Shown piece by piece: positions 24,176 through 36,200 of a stretch of 64,000 nucleotides of DNA. This DNA comes from Saprospiraceae bacterium. Its GTDB lineage: Bacteria; Bacteroidota; Bacteroidia; Chitinophagales; Saprospiraceae. Each line of letters begins with the position of its first letter. Positions within the stretch are counted from its first letter, which is position 1. The stretch covers positions 21,753-85,752 of the forward strand of contig JAHDFB010000006.1 of NCBI GenBank assembly GCA_020628475.1. Direction: 5' to 3'. Made by a program: the position numbers and the translations under genes. Below the pieces are notes generated by a model that did not search any database, had not been told where the DNA came from, and saw nothing but the letters and a program-made list of their open reading frames with translations.

Positions 24176-26331
24176 TATTTTTTCTTCATGTCATTCATGA
24201 TACTCATGGTCTCCTTAAGATAGACATCTTTTGTTAATTTTTCAATGAAATTATCATTTCTAGCAATTCTAGAGGAATCGGATTGTATATAATCCATATC
24301 TACTTCTAAATTGGAGACGACCAATCCAGGAATGACGTCTTTACCAATATTTTCATATTTCTTCGCCTCGGATTCTCTTTGATCCATTTTCGTTTGGAAT
24401 GCCTCCAAGTCTAATGGATATGTCCTATCATCCTGATTTCTTTTGAGACGATGGGCATTTTCTAGAATGAGTTGGAATGTTTCATCATTTTTAATTCTTT
24501 CCGCGCTTTTATTTCGTAATTCGTCATAATTGGCGATCACATAGGCATTCTGTCCATGTTCTACTTCATCGATTTCATTCCATTCGAGTGGGTAGTCATA
24601 ATCTTTTTCACCAGAATTTACGAATTGGAAATAGTCTGGAAGAATGATGTCTGGTACTACCCCTTTTAATTGCGTAGAGCTCCCATCGATTCTAAAGAAT
24701 TTTTGGATTGTCATTTTTAATTCTCCTAGAGGTTTATAATCACCTGCTCCCCGAACATTGTCCAGATTGAAGAATCGTTGTACGGTTCCTTTTCCAAAGG
24801 TACTAGGTGACCCAACGATAACTGCTCTTTTATAGTCTTGGAGTGCTGCTGCTAAGATTTCACTGGCCGAAACACTGTATTCGTTGACCATGATGATTAG
24901 AGGCCCATCATATTGTACGGTTGGATCTTCATCTTCTAAGACGTATGGCTTTCTTCCTTTTGGTTTAACTTGAACAATAGGGCCTTCTTCTATAAATAAT
25001 CCACCCATGTCAACTACATCTCGTAAGGATCCTCCTCCATTATTTCTAATGTCCATGATGATACCACTCACGTTTTGAGCTTTAAGCTTTTCTAATTCTT
25101 TGGCGATATCTTTAGCGCAAGAACGGCCGTTTTTATCTTGAAAATCGGCATAAAATGAAGGTAAATAGATATATCCTATTTTATCAGAACTACCTTCCAT
25201 TTCTAGAATAGTCGATTTTGCATTTCCTTCTTCGGTTACAACCACGTCCCGTTCTATTCGGATATCTTTTATGGTACCATCCGGTTTTTTAACGGTCAGT
25301 ATAACAACGGTTCCTTTCTTTCCTCTGATTTTCTGAACGACATCATCCAAACGCATTCCTTCTATATTCAGTGCCTCTTCTTCTCCTTCTTGTTGTACTG
25401 CCATGATTATATCATCTGCTGCCAGTTCTTTACCTTTCCAAGCTGGGCCTCCAGGAACAATGGAAACGACTCGCGTAAAATCATCTTCCGGCGCTAATCG
25501 AGCGCCAATTCCCTCTAATTTTCCGCGCATTCGAATATCAAAATCTTCCTTGTCTTTTGGATTGTAATAATCGGAGTGCGGGTCATATACATGTATGATG
25601 GCATTGATATAACTTTCAAATCTATCTGAACGTCTTACTTTGCTTAATCTCTTAAACCAATCTTCGAAGTTTTCTTTGACATCTTCTTTTACCTTCTTTT
25701 CTAGTTCGCTTCTTGATAGAATTTCTTGTTCTTTATCTTTTTCTGTGGCTGTTCCGTCTTCCAATCTTTTCTGTAGATTTTCTTGATCCTCTAATTTGCT
25801 ATCTAATTTTATAAGCATGTCATAAATGATCGTTTTACGCCACATGTCTTTTAATTCATCTTCGTTGGCGGCAAACGCTCTTTTTTCGGCATCCATTTCG
25901 ATATTTCCCGTATTAGAAAAAGTAAGGTCTTCTCCAATAACTTCTTTGAAAATTCGCTCACTTCGATCGATCGCTGATTCCAACATTTCATTGGCTTGAT
26001 CGAAAAGTGTTAATTGATTTTCATTCAGTTGGTCATCTATTAAATCTCTAGACTGTGCTAATTGATCTGCTTCGGATTGCGTCAAGAAGCGTTTATTATT
26101 GTCTAAATACTTCAGGAAGAGATCAAACGCTTTTTGAGAGAATGCATCATTCATCTCTTGTGGTGCGTAATGCACTTGATTTAAATAACTTTTGACGGCT
26201 TTTACAATTACAGCTTCTTTATCTTTTGGATCTATGCTGAAAGGACCTGTGCCAGAAATCACCAGGTATAGCATGGTTGCCGTTACCACGGATGAGAATG
26301 CAAATAAATATTGTTTCATTTTCTTACTCAA
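24175..26331 (-). CDS. Carboxy-terminal (tail-specific) processing protease, S41 family
   Basis: 718 residues. N-terminal membrane or signal segment (about 6-25), a helical N-terminal region, a PDZ domain around residues 255-345 (GIGARLAPEDDFTRVVSIVP), then the S41 catalytic domain. The Ser nucleophile is in NEYSVSASEILAAAL (about residue 486), with the Lys in STFGKGTVQRF (about 511). A DUF3340-like C-terminal domain follows. Periplasmic Tsp/Prc homologue that trims or degrades envelope proteins; the downstream GNAT gene overlaps it by one base. Confidence 0.92.
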   Translation of the reverse strand: MSKKMKQYLFAFSSVVTATMLYLVISGTGPFSIDPKDKEAVIVKAVKSYLNQVHYAPQEMNDAFSQKAFDLFLKYLDNNKRFLTQSEADQLAQSRDLIDDQLNENQLTLFDQANEMLESAIDRSERIFKEVIGEDLTFSNTGNIEMDAEKRAFAANEDELKDMWRKTIIYDMLIKLDSKLEDQENLQKRLEDGTATEKDKEQEILSRSELEKKVKEDVKENFEDWFKRLSKVRRSDRFESYINAIIHVYDPHSDYYNPKDKEDFDIRMRGKLEGIGARLAPEDDFTRVVSIVPGGPAWKGKELAADDIIMAVQQEGEEEALNIEGMRLDDVVQKIRGKKGTVVILTVKKPDGTIKDIRIERDVVVTEEGNAKSTILEMEGSSDKIGYIYLPSFYADFQDKNGRSCAKDIAKELEKLKAQNVSGIIMDIRNNGGGSLRDVVDMGGLFIEEGPIVQVKPKGRKPYVLEDEDPTVQYDGPLIIMVNEYSVSASEILAAALQDYKRAVIVGSPSTFGKGTVQRFFNLDNVRGAGDYKPLGELKMTIQKFFRIDGSSTQLKGVVPDIILPDYFQFVNSGEKDYDYPLEWNEIDEVEHGQNAYVIANYDELRNKSAERIKNDETFQLILENAHRLKRNQDDRTYPLDLEAFQTKMDQRESEAKKYENIGKDVIPGLVVSNLEVDMDYIQSDSSRIARNDNFIEKLTKDVYLKETMSIMNDMKKK

Positions 26332-26543
26332 ATTTGAACTTTCGTTAAACTGGATTTATTCAATCCGATCGAATCGTTTTATAATATGATTCTAACAATT
26401 GGTATAACTATAAAACTGATCAAGTTATTACCTAAATATTGAAAAGTATCTTTTTATAGTTCTAGTACAACAAAAATAACACCAAAAGCATCTATAAAGA
26501 TTTCAAAATCTAGCTATTTAACCGAATTTTAGTAATTGTCTGG

Positions 26544-27771
26544 TTAAAGTCTGAATAGGTTTTCAAGTTTGTTTCCTTTGATCAGATCATCCAGAGATTG
26601 CCAATAAACAGAATCACTGTGATCATATTTCTTATCTAAAATTAGAATGTCTTGAGCTAATTTATAAAATAAGAACAATGTTTCTTGCTCTATTGAAAGT
26701 AAATGATCGTAAGCCGACTGTTTTTCAAGATAATTGATTTCTTGTTGGTACTTTAAATCAGGTTCTTTCATGATATCTAGATAGACATTTCTCCCAATTT
26801 CTCTTCGGTAAAAATGTTCGTCTTGACTTACTAGTTTCAGATCTATATGAAGAATTTGTTCTGCAACTCTTCGAATGGCTGCTTTTAATTGTTGATTATC
26901 GGAAAGTATATTATCTCGTTCGGCACTTTCGGCTAGGGCTTTGAATTCTTTAAAAAATATTTGTTCAAGTCTACTTTGATTGATTTTAAGAAATTCTGTT
27001 TGAAACCTATCTTTATAAAGGCTTGTCAAGTAATGTTCTCTAGATGATTTCTGACGTTTTATTTTATTAGCATAGAGTTTTTGTATGCTCTTTTTTTGGG
27101 CTCGAGCCCAAATTCCTTTTTCGGAGTCTTGCCAGGTTGGCATAAAAACCCGTTCGACTAAGTCTCTCGGATAGAACAAATTATCGATAAAGAAGATATC
27201 GGAGGAATCATATTTTTTTACAATAGCCGCTACACTGAATGACCAATACCCAAAGAATTGTTTGGGCTTATTTTTATGACTTTCAAACCAAGATTTCCCT
27301 TTGAATGCGAAATAAAATTGCTCTAGAAAGGTTTCTAAATTGGCGGTATTGTGATGGATGTCCACTACAAAATTGTGTAGATAGATATATGGATCTAAAT
27401 TAAAAATGGGTTTAGAATAATCAACTTCTGAGCGATTTTCTGCAATAAAATCCAACATTCGATCTTCCTTGTAAGGTACCAGTCTTGCAAGATTTGGAAG
27501 TTGGTTTTTTTTACAACGAAGGCTGAATAACGCAACGAGGGTCATCGAGAAATAGTAGTCGTCAATGTTGTCCAAGTACCATGTTCGCGGTTCGTAGTCA
27601 AATTCTATGATTTGATGTAAATATTTATCAAAAAGTTCTACACTGATGCCCGATGATTACAATCAGTTTTTTAAAATCTGTAAATAGGTCATCTGAGGGA
27701 GTGAAGCTTCCTAGCTGATAATATAGATTTATATTTTCTACGAAGTAACTTTCTCTAGGTACGTTTTCCAT
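26544..27771 (-). pseudogene. PoNi-like (DUF1910/DUF1911) immunity protein, broken by a +1 frameshift
   Basis: The frame starts at ATG 27771, 3 bp after the preceding stop, and ends early at TGA 27628-27630. The next frame opens just there and runs to 26544. Taking one G from the GGG run at 27649-27651 joins DFKKLIVIIG to ISVELFDKYLHQI and gives about 408 residues. The central part FFGYWSFSVAAIVKKYDSSD and LFYPRDLV match DUF1911, the C-terminal domain of PoNi immunity proteins for PoNe DNase toxins. A C-terminal extension of about 200 residues is unknown. It may be a pseudogene, a programmed frameshift or a sequencing error. If read alone, the second piece would need a TTG start at 27575. Confidence 0.7.
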
Positions 27772-27774
27772 ATT

Positions 27775-28833
27775 CTAAACAGCGCCGGATAGAATGATTC
27801 TAAAACAATGTGCGGAATCTTTTGTATCCGCTTGGATCGGTGCGACACGTCCTGTCGCATCTGCTCCTTTTATTATTTGTCTACCATCTTTAAGGGAATT
27901 ACTTGTCCATTCTCCACCATGGTTTCCATATTGCTTGAGTCCCCACATATTTGGTCGATCAAATTGAAGTGGTTCATAGGCATTCCCCCAAGGATAAAAT
28001 CGCCCATTACTTCCACGAAGGGCAATCTCCCAGGATTCTGCATTGGGTATACTCACTTGAATATTATACTTTTCAGTAAGACTTGAGCAAAATTCTTGTG
28101 CTTCCTCTAGACTACATTTCACCAGGTCTTCATCACCTGTTTTCATGGAATCTTCCAAGATAAATTGATTGTAATTTATGGGATGTTTGGAGACGAAGGT
28201 TCCTAATGGCAATTTGGATACCTTGACTGGTAAGTAAGATATGGCACTGCTCCCGATAAAAACTCGATAGTCAGGTATAAGTTTTAACTCGATGTCTCCT
28301 AAGAAGTATTGATTAGATTTTTTTTCAATGGAAGCGTGTATTCTCGCTGGTATGTCTTGAATAGGATACACTGGGAGCGTCAACGATGTATATAGTAAGA
28401 ATGCATTATTTAATATTTTCATGGAGCCCCTTCCGACTAATCGTGTTAAATAGTCTTTTTTTTCTTCTGGTGTTTCAAGTTTTGTGGGTTCATCTGGTAT
28501 TGGAGTTCCTCTGAGTAAATCCAAAGAAACATTTTTCATTCCTACCAACATATTTAGTTCTTCTTTGGTCAATCCCGAGTTGGTAGATTTGGGAAGTTCT
28601 AATTTTTTGATGGTTGGAATTAGAACAGGCATTTTAAGTTTAACACAAGCCAGCATGGTTGAAAGTTGTACTTCCCAATCTTCATCTTTGAAAGCCATTC
28701 TGAATATTCTTTCAATATGATCGCTGCCTTTATTGTGATCATGCATGATCCAACGTATGACTTCTCTACGGTCAGATGGATCTTGTAATGATTCGAATAT
28801 TTCTTCTCTTGATATGCGCTGTTTTTTGTTCAA
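27775..28833 (-). CDS. Formylglycine-generating-enzyme-like (SUMF1) protein
   Basis: 352 residues. Residues 1-110 are an uncommon helical region (REVIRWIMHDHNKGSDHIE, FKDEDWEVQLSTMLACV), possibly HEAT-like. The last 130 residues carry FGE-sulfatase domain words: IPNAESWEIALRGSNGRFYP, PWGN, NMWGLKQYGNHGGEWTSNS, and a Cys-Phe-Arg ending close to the usual GFR. The Cys pair needed for oxygen-dependent activity is not obvious, so it may be a binding protein. It lies between the toxin/immunity genes and the PoNi-like gene with 3-5 bp gaps, in one operon. Confidence 0.7.
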   Translation of the reverse strand: MNKKQRISREEIFESLQDPSDRREVIRWIMHDHNKGSDHIERIFRMAFKDEDWEVQLSTMLACVKLKMPVLIPTIKKLELPKSTNSGLTKEELNMLVGMKNVSLDLLRGTPIPDEPTKLETPEEKKDYLTRLVGRGSMKILNNAFLLYTSLTLPVYPIQDIPARIHASIEKKSNQYFLGDIELKLIPDYRVFIGSSAISYLPVKVSKLPLGTFVSKHPINYNQFILEDSMKTGDEDLVKCSLEEAQEFCSSLTEKYNIQVSIPNAESWEIALRGSNGRFYPWGNAYEPLQFDRPNMWGLKQYGNHGGEWTSNSLKDGRQIIKGADATGRVAPIQADTKDSAHCFRIILSGAV

Positions 28834-28838
28834 TTGCT

Positions 28839-29597
28839 TTATTTAAGAAATTCTATATACTTCAAATAAAATGATTGTTTTTCATCTTTTGGATCCAACA
28901 TGGTAAAGATCTGTTCTAGGTCGATGTTGTTTAAATATTTTTCGGTCGTGTCGGTTTTATAGTATTTGTCGTTTTTGATTTCGATCAATTTTTTCTTTTC
29001 TAGATCATTTAAAATGGGTTGTAAATCTAAAAACAATCCCAATCTATTATTGGCGAATTTATCCAATGTGGTTTTGTTTGGAGCTGTGGGAATTCTAGCA
29101 ATATAACTTAGAAAGAAATATTTGATGGCGTCTTCTATGTTGTCTACTTCGATTTTGACAGGCTCTGTTTCTGGCAATAAATCCACGATTTTTTTTGCGA
29201 GGTTGGCCATCAGTGGATTTCTAGCTGAATATGCCTCTGATTCTTTACAACGTTTCCAAATAGTTTTGACATCTAAGTTGATTAATTCCGCTTTTTCTAT
29301 ATATAGCAAATAAGAATATAGGTAATCCAAGATCAAGCTCAGGTTATCTTCATTTGGTGTCAATTTTTTAATTCCAATGTTTAATAAATTCCTATTTATA
29401 AATTGGTCTGTACATAGTGCGTGAAAATAATGAATAATTAGAGAGGTGCTTTGATTGATTGGTTCAGAAGCATCTGCCAAACTCAATCCATTTTCACCTA
29501 GAATTACATCTTCTAGCTGATCATTTTTTAGGGCTGATTGCAGCTTTTGGTAATACTTTCTGGTCTTTAACCGATCAATGTATTTTGTATAATCCAT
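28839..29597 (-). CDS. Hypothetical helical protein in the toxin operon
   Basis: 252 residues, soluble, largely alpha-helical, with a Lys-rich end resembling a winged-helix region (LEKKKLIEIKNDKYYKTDTT). I recognise no family. It is followed after 5 bp by the FGE-like gene and is preceded by an 83-bp AT-rich gap from the SUKH gene. It could be an adaptor or a further immunity protein. Confidence 0.55.
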   Translation of the reverse strand: MDYTKYIDRLKTRKYYQKLQSALKNDQLEDVILGENGLSLADASEPINQSTSLIIHYFHALCTDQFINRNLLNIGIKKLTPNEDNLSLILDYLYSYLLYIEKAELINLDVKTIWKRCKESEAYSARNPLMANLAKKIVDLLPETEPVKIEVDNIEDAIKYFFLSYIARIPTAPNKTTLDKFANNRLGLFLDLQPILNDLEKKKLIEIKNDKYYKTDTTEKYLNNIDLEQIFTMLDPKDEKQSFYLKYIEFLK

Positions 29598-29680
29598 TTG
29601 AATAATTACAGGGGTAAATAATTTTTTCTTTTATGGTATATATGGAAGGAATAAGAGTACACTTGATATCAAATGTATCA

Positions 29681-30211
29681 TTACTTCTTTTTATATTTTA
29701 ACCAATCTTCTCCTTCTTGTGTTAGTTCTTCCCCTTCGAATCCTTGTTGTTCTTTAAAGGCAAGATATTCTTCTTTTGTTCTTGCAGTTTGGAGTAAATT
29801 ATCCGTAATACCAAGAAAAAAAGAAAAGATGTTTTCTGCTATTTCGATAAAATCTCCTGAATCGTCGAGTAAAATTTTATCTTTCTGAGGGCCTACAGTA
29901 CCTATGTAAATATTCTTGAAACCACTAGCAAGATAAATTAGTTTATTTTCAATGATATCGTCATCATCTGTATCTAAAGCGAATTGAATCATCGACTCTA
30001 TAGAGTGAGCATGAAAATAAATATCTCCATAAGTTAAATTAGGAAAGAAGAAAAAAGATAATTCTGCAAAATCCAAGTTCTTCCAAGCATGCGTATCAAA
30101 AAAAGTTTTAAGTATTGGAGGGATAGAATATCCATGTTCGATTTCTAAAGCATTATAGTCAGTTTTATCGAAAAAATGCTTTTTATCAAAAAGGTCAAAT
30201 CCTGTTATCAT
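29681..30211 (-). CDS. SUKH/SMI1-KNR4-like immunity protein
   Basis: 176 residues, acidic. The pattern NALEIEHGYSIPPILKTFFD at the N-terminus, IENKLIYLASGFKNIYIGTVGPQKDKILLDDSGDF in two halves in the middle, and IAENIFSFFLGI fit the SUKH superfamily, which includes many immunity proteins to nuclease toxins. It starts 11 bp after the toxin gene, exactly where its cognate immunity gene is expected. Cytoplasmic, no signal peptide. Confidence 0.8.
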   Translation of the reverse strand: MITGFDLFDKKHFFDKTDYNALEIEHGYSIPPILKTFFDTHAWKNLDFAELSFFFFPNLTYGDIYFHAHSIESMIQFALDTDDDDIIENKLIYLASGFKNIYIGTVGPQKDKILLDDSGDFIEIAENIFSFFLGITDNLLQTARTKEEYLAFKEQQGFEGEELTQEGEDWLKYKKK

Positions 30212-30222
30212 ATTTAAATAAA

Positions 30223-33200
30223 TTATTCAAAATCTGGGCCATCAAAAAATCCTTTAAGACCTAATTTAATTAATTTGTCTCCACCTGAATGAGGATATCC
30301 CGGACTTCCTAATTCAGTAGTACTGTGCACTCTGGTTTCAACTGGGAAGAGGTTTCTTCCATCTTGATGATGGTGCCAAGTATATTTAATCCCATTGTAT
30401 TCGAAATTGTTTTTACCAGGAATCCACTTGTAACCATCTTTTTCCAAAGGTAAGTAATTTCCGTTTGTATCTTTTTGATAAGGTTTTTCAAATCCAAATT
30501 TTTGGGCAAGTTGTTCATTGGCTAATTTAAAATCAGCAGCGGTTCCTCTAAGATTATCGGAAATTACTCTAAATTGTTCTATAGGTTGAGGACAATAATC
30601 CACAAAATTTGGAAAACCATTTTTGTCATAGTGAATCGTCACCTCACCTAGACCTGCAACTTGTCTGGTTTCATAAAAATCGACTTGCCCTTTTCTACCT
30701 TTCGGTGCTTTGAGTTTTAGGATATAGTCTTTTAATTTAACTTGATCTTCCGGTGCTAAGGCACTATATTTAAGTAAGAAATCTGTGTTGTTTCTTATGT
30801 CATGCCCTGTTTTCGTGCCTGAGTAAAATGATAGTTCGTACATGTCATTCCATGCCTGAAGCATTTGAGGATTATCAAGCATGTCTTGATAACCTTTTGG
30901 ATTATTTACAAAATCTTTAAAGAACTGATTTTGTATACCAGGCTCAAGGTTAACAAATTCTGAATGAAGATTAGGGCTTCGTTCTTGAATATTAACGACC
31001 ATATCATCTAGATTGGTCGGTGTTACCAAGGCTATATCTGGTTTTATTGGATTGACTACCGCTTCGTTCACTCCACCGAGTGTTTTACCACCTGGTACCC
31101 ATAGAGCATTGGCTCCAGCTTCACGTCCGGTTGCCATTCGAAGATCAATAGCGGATGGATCCGTTACATCAACTCGAATCAACTTTAGATTTCTAGTAGG
31201 GTCAGTTACCTTGTCTAACCAAATATCATCAGGAATTCCTAATTCTATTTGAATCTTTTCAATATCACCACCAGTTCTAGCCATCAATGCATCCATATCT
31301 GCTTTGGTGAGTACAAATTGACCATCATTTCTTCCTATCTGTCCGTAGTCATCAAATGCATTGGAAAAGGCTAAACAAGAAACACCTTCTTCTTGGAATA
31401 GTGCTAAATGTTCATCGATTTGTTCTTGAGTAAGATAAGTATCTACATCTGGACGTTTGCTTTTGTCCATAGTTGTCACTGTATCACCGGATGGTGATTT
31501 GTATTTCAGGGTCTCCCGATATAAGGTAACTTCTTCTGCTGAAGCAAAAGTAACTTCTTTGTTGGAACTCAGTACGAATGATTGTCCATCCTCTGATAAT
31601 TCAATATCAGGGATATTCGGATCATCGACTCGTTTTTTCAGTGTAAAACTGGTTCCATCGGCATTTGGCACATATTCGTATCCAGGAGGAACTGCAGGTC
31701 TTCCGCTATATTTAGGATCTGAACTTCCTGTATCATCTCCACCAGAACTACCCCGATTTACATCTCGGCCTGCATTCATATCAATTTCAGCTTCACGCAA
31801 TGCTTGGGCATCAGCTGCGTCTAAAGCTTCCTGTGTATAAAAGGTAGTTTGTTCTGATTTACCTATGACTCCATATTCTTTTGAAATAATGGCGTGTGCT
31901 TCTTGATATGCTTCTCCAATACTCATGTCCGGATTATTAGCCATTAAATCACTCATGATTTTAGCTTCACCTGTTTCATGAGCGAAAAAATGTAAATCCG
32001 TTAAAGTTGGTTCCAGATCACCCGCCAAAATCTTTTCCAATCGATCAATCATTATTTCGTTGTGGTCCCACACTCCAGTGGATACTTGATCGGTAAAGAA
32101 TGGTTGTCTTAGATGATTTTTCAATTCTTCTAGTCCATCGGGAGTAATACTAACATCTTCTATTTTTTTAGAGTTTGCCACCGCATTTTCAGCCTCTATT
32201 CTAAAGCCTTCTGCATCCAAACCTCCATTTCCGCTTCCATTTCCACCTGAAGGCCTATTTTTAGCCTGATTGAATGCTACTACCTCTGCCGCAGTATCAA
32301 ACGTGGTACCTGTATTTTTATCAACAAATTTTCCAGTATCTGGATCGTATTTGATTTCAGTATGTGTTTGTGCCTTACCTGGTTTTCTTTGCAGGATAAG
32401 ATTTTCTCCATCACTACTATTCCAACTGTAATCGGCTGGAGCATCAGGATACCCTTTGTTTCTTGCTCGTTGAGCGCTTGGGCTTAAATCTTCATACGGA
32501 GTTGATTGTCCATCTTGAAGATTATTGATATCACTATTCACGGGTTCGCTTACAACCGACCCATTTTGAGGAGGATCTATGTCACTAGCATTACCAGTAG
32601 GTGTAGGTATATCCACATCCGATTCAAAATCAACTTCTGAACCATTATGAATATCTTGTGTGGTAGAACTTGTATTGGCATCCGCTGTTGAAGCAGAGAA
32701 TGAGTCTTTAACCATACCTAAGCCTCCCATACCGACACCCATTCCACCGCTCATATTGGCGTTGTTCGCCACATTTCTTAGTATTCTTCCAATAGCATCT
32801 CCATCTCTAAAATTATCATCATTTAGGAGTTCGGTCAATAATCCGCTTGGAATACTCGATATAGCACCTTCGGAATATTCCGTAATCGCCATGGCAATTA
32901 TTCTCTTTGCAATCGCCTGATCTGCTTCTGCAAATGCACCTAATCTTAATCCTTGTAAAACACGTCCTCCAACTCCAAATGTGGCAATCGAGACTCCGGC
33001 ATCAACAATTCCAATTCCCATGTCCATAAGAATAGCCTCATCGCCATATGCTCCACCCAATAATACTTTCTTAGTAACTACTGTGGCAGCAGCAGCGGAC
33101 AATGCAGATGCACCTGCGATGACTGCAGCAGAAGTAGTTCCTAATGCAGATGCAATAGAACCAATTGCAGCCGCTACACCTGGTGCTGCAGTTCCTCCTG

Positions 33201-36200
33201 AAAGTGCGGTAAGTACGGCTCCAACAACAACCGCTGCTGTAATGGCCACTGCACTCGCTACACCGTTGGCTACTGCGTCCATTTGTTCTCTAGACGCTTC
33301 AACTGCAGCGGTAAAGTTGGTAGTACCATTACCAAACATTTCATCGGCTAGTTTCTTATCGGCGGCATTCGCATTTGGATCATTAACAATAGCATAGTTT
33401 CTTTCCAATCGATCTAAACGATCTTTTAAAATGGCTGCTTCGTTTCCTCCGAAAACATTATCGTAAAGATAATCACCAGAAGCCATGCCTCCCATGGGAC
33501 CCAATAAGAGCGTTGAAGTTCCATAGGCAAATATTTTTGCGCCCGTTTGGTTGTCTTCCTCGAATTGATATCGATCTCTGATATTTTGCATATCCTCATG
33601 AATGTCTTTTGGCAATCCGCGCATAGACATTAAGGTGTCAAATTCATCACGACCGCTTAGGTCTCCTTTTACTTGATCCGTTAAAGTATTGGAGTGCTCC
33701 TGACTCCAGGCCAGTTCAATTGCTTTTATTTCCTCTTGTGTTTTTCCCTCGAAGACTTTTTTCAATTCATCTTCATCTGTTCCAAGTCCTTCAGTAGCGT
33801 ATTCTATACGTTGAACGGGCGATAGGTATCCTCCTTGGTCCAGGAGATCCATGGCCTTATCTTCACCGCTTCCTTGAGTATATCTTTGTAAATCAGAACG
33901 TAATCCTCCAGAATTTCTATGACCATCTAAATAGGAATATTGATCGCCTGAATATTTAGAATCGTATGTTGTTTCCAATTGATTCATCAATTCCATGGAA
34001 TTGGTTCTGGCTTTTTGCTCTAGACTTGCCTCCGCTTTCCGTTTTTCTTCTGCTACTCGATATCGATCCCAACCTTGTTCTTTGGCCATTCGATCAATTT
34101 CCATATGCATCGCTGGTAATTCATCGGTTTTTAAATCTTTTAAGGCTCGATCATATTGATTTTCAAGGATATCATTTGTGGCATTATCACTCGCATAGAA
34201 CCAACTGTTATTGAATTCATCTGCCAATCTAGCTGCGTCTGCTGCGGTTTGATCATTATCTGCAAGGGCATTGGCCAAATCCAATTCAGGCCCTTCCATT
34301 TCAGATTCAAAGGCCAGACGTAGGGCGGATTCTCCATCTTTTGTATCGTAGTCACTGCCATATTCAGTATTGAATGCTTGCTCTGTTTGTGCATTTCTTT
34401 TCAACACATCTCTTTCGATACCCTCAGAATCAACACCGGCGTCTTTCAAGGCTTTATTTAACTGTTCACTGCTCCATCCCTGGCTAGCCGCCATGGCCTG
34501 GATTTGAGCAGATTTCTTTTTCGCATCCGATTCAGCGTCATTGCGTATGTCACTATAAACACTTTCTATGGCATCTTCATCTGTTCCCCAGCCAAATAAA
34601 CCACCATGCATCGCATCATCAATGGCTATGGCATCCGCTTTTGCTGTATCACCATCCATTAAAGCATCAGCTCTATCTAAATCGTGTCCACCCAACTCAT
34701 CTTCTAAGTCCGCGGTTAAATCTCTACCATATTCGGTCTTGTAGTAATTGATGAGTTGAAGACGCTCTTCTTCTGTTTTACCTCGAAGCGCTTTCATAAT
34801 AGCATCTTCATCCGTTCCCCAACCTGTAAGTCCACCTTTCATGGCTTCATGTAATGCCGCAGCATCTGCTTTAACAGCGTTACTTTCCATTAATGCTAAG
34901 GCTCGATCTTCTTCAGAACCACTAAACTCATCTTTGATGTGTGCTTCAAGAGATGCACCATAATCATATTGGTAAAGGTGTTTTACAACGAGCACTTCGA
35001 ATGGGCTTAATCCTGCCAGTGCGGCATATACGCGATCTTCATCTGTTCCAGCTCCAAAAATACCGCCTTTCATGGCAGCATAAAGTTCTTTAACTCGATG
35101 TCCAGCACTGAAAGAAGGATTTATTCTCTTCGCAATCATTTCCAACTTATCCCATTCTGTGTACGGTTTACCTTCTAATTCTTTGGTAAACTTTTTGGTC
35201 ATCTGAGGACTATGCTCATTGGTAATTTTGGATAATAATCCTTTACCTACTGCTGCAATGGAGTTTCCAGCTTCGGGACCACTGCCGTAATACGCTTTAA
35301 GAATTTCTCTTTGTTCTTCCGTAATTCCTTGAATTCGATCGATGGATTCAGCGCTGATATCCTCGCCCAATTGTTCTTTGGCTCTAGTTAGGAAATCAAT
35401 ATTTTGCCCAAGGGCTTCTACTGATTCTTTTGCATTTATTTGCTCCCAAGCTTCGGACTCTGCCTTCGACTCATTGAAAAAGTCTGTGAAGGTATCAATT
35501 AAGCGTTGCCACCAACTTTTTTGTTTGTTCGTTTCGGTTTCTTCCCAGGAATTTACCTTATCCTTGACTGTTTTCCCTGCAGCAGCTAATTGACTCTTGT
35601 AAGAATCAACGGTCGTTTTTGCTTTTGCCTTAAGTTGTAAAACATCTCTTGACAACTGACGTAATTGATTGTCTTCCCAATTGTCAATTTTTGCAATTTC
35701 TAGATTCGGTTTGTTGCTTTCTTCGGATTCGTTTTCTCCAGAATTGTTTAGTGTATTTTTTTCGCGTACAGCGGCCATTTTATACGCGTTCTCATAATCT
35801 CTTTTGGATTTGTCGAATTTTGTATGTCTTCTTTTGAGCGCTTGATCATATGCAACTTTTTGTTTTCCAATGGTGACTGAAATATCTTCTTTTATGCTGG
35901 CTGCCTTTTGTTTGATTACTTCAGGATCGTTTTCACCTTGGGCTGCTTCCATTTGTTTTAGAGCTTGATCATCAGCTGCCTTTTTAACTTCCGTAATTTT
36001 ACTTTGCTCTTCTTCGCTTTGAGTTTTTAGATGTCCTTCTTGTTCTGCTTTATTGGACTCTAAATCAGCCAATGCAGCTTCTTCTTCCTCGGTGATGCCT
36101 TCTTTTTGCTCTTGTACTTTTTTTGCTAGCTCTTCCGCAGAAATTCCTGCCTCTTCGGCAATTGCGGTTAAATCTTTTTCAAGCGCTGCAGCCAGTGAAG

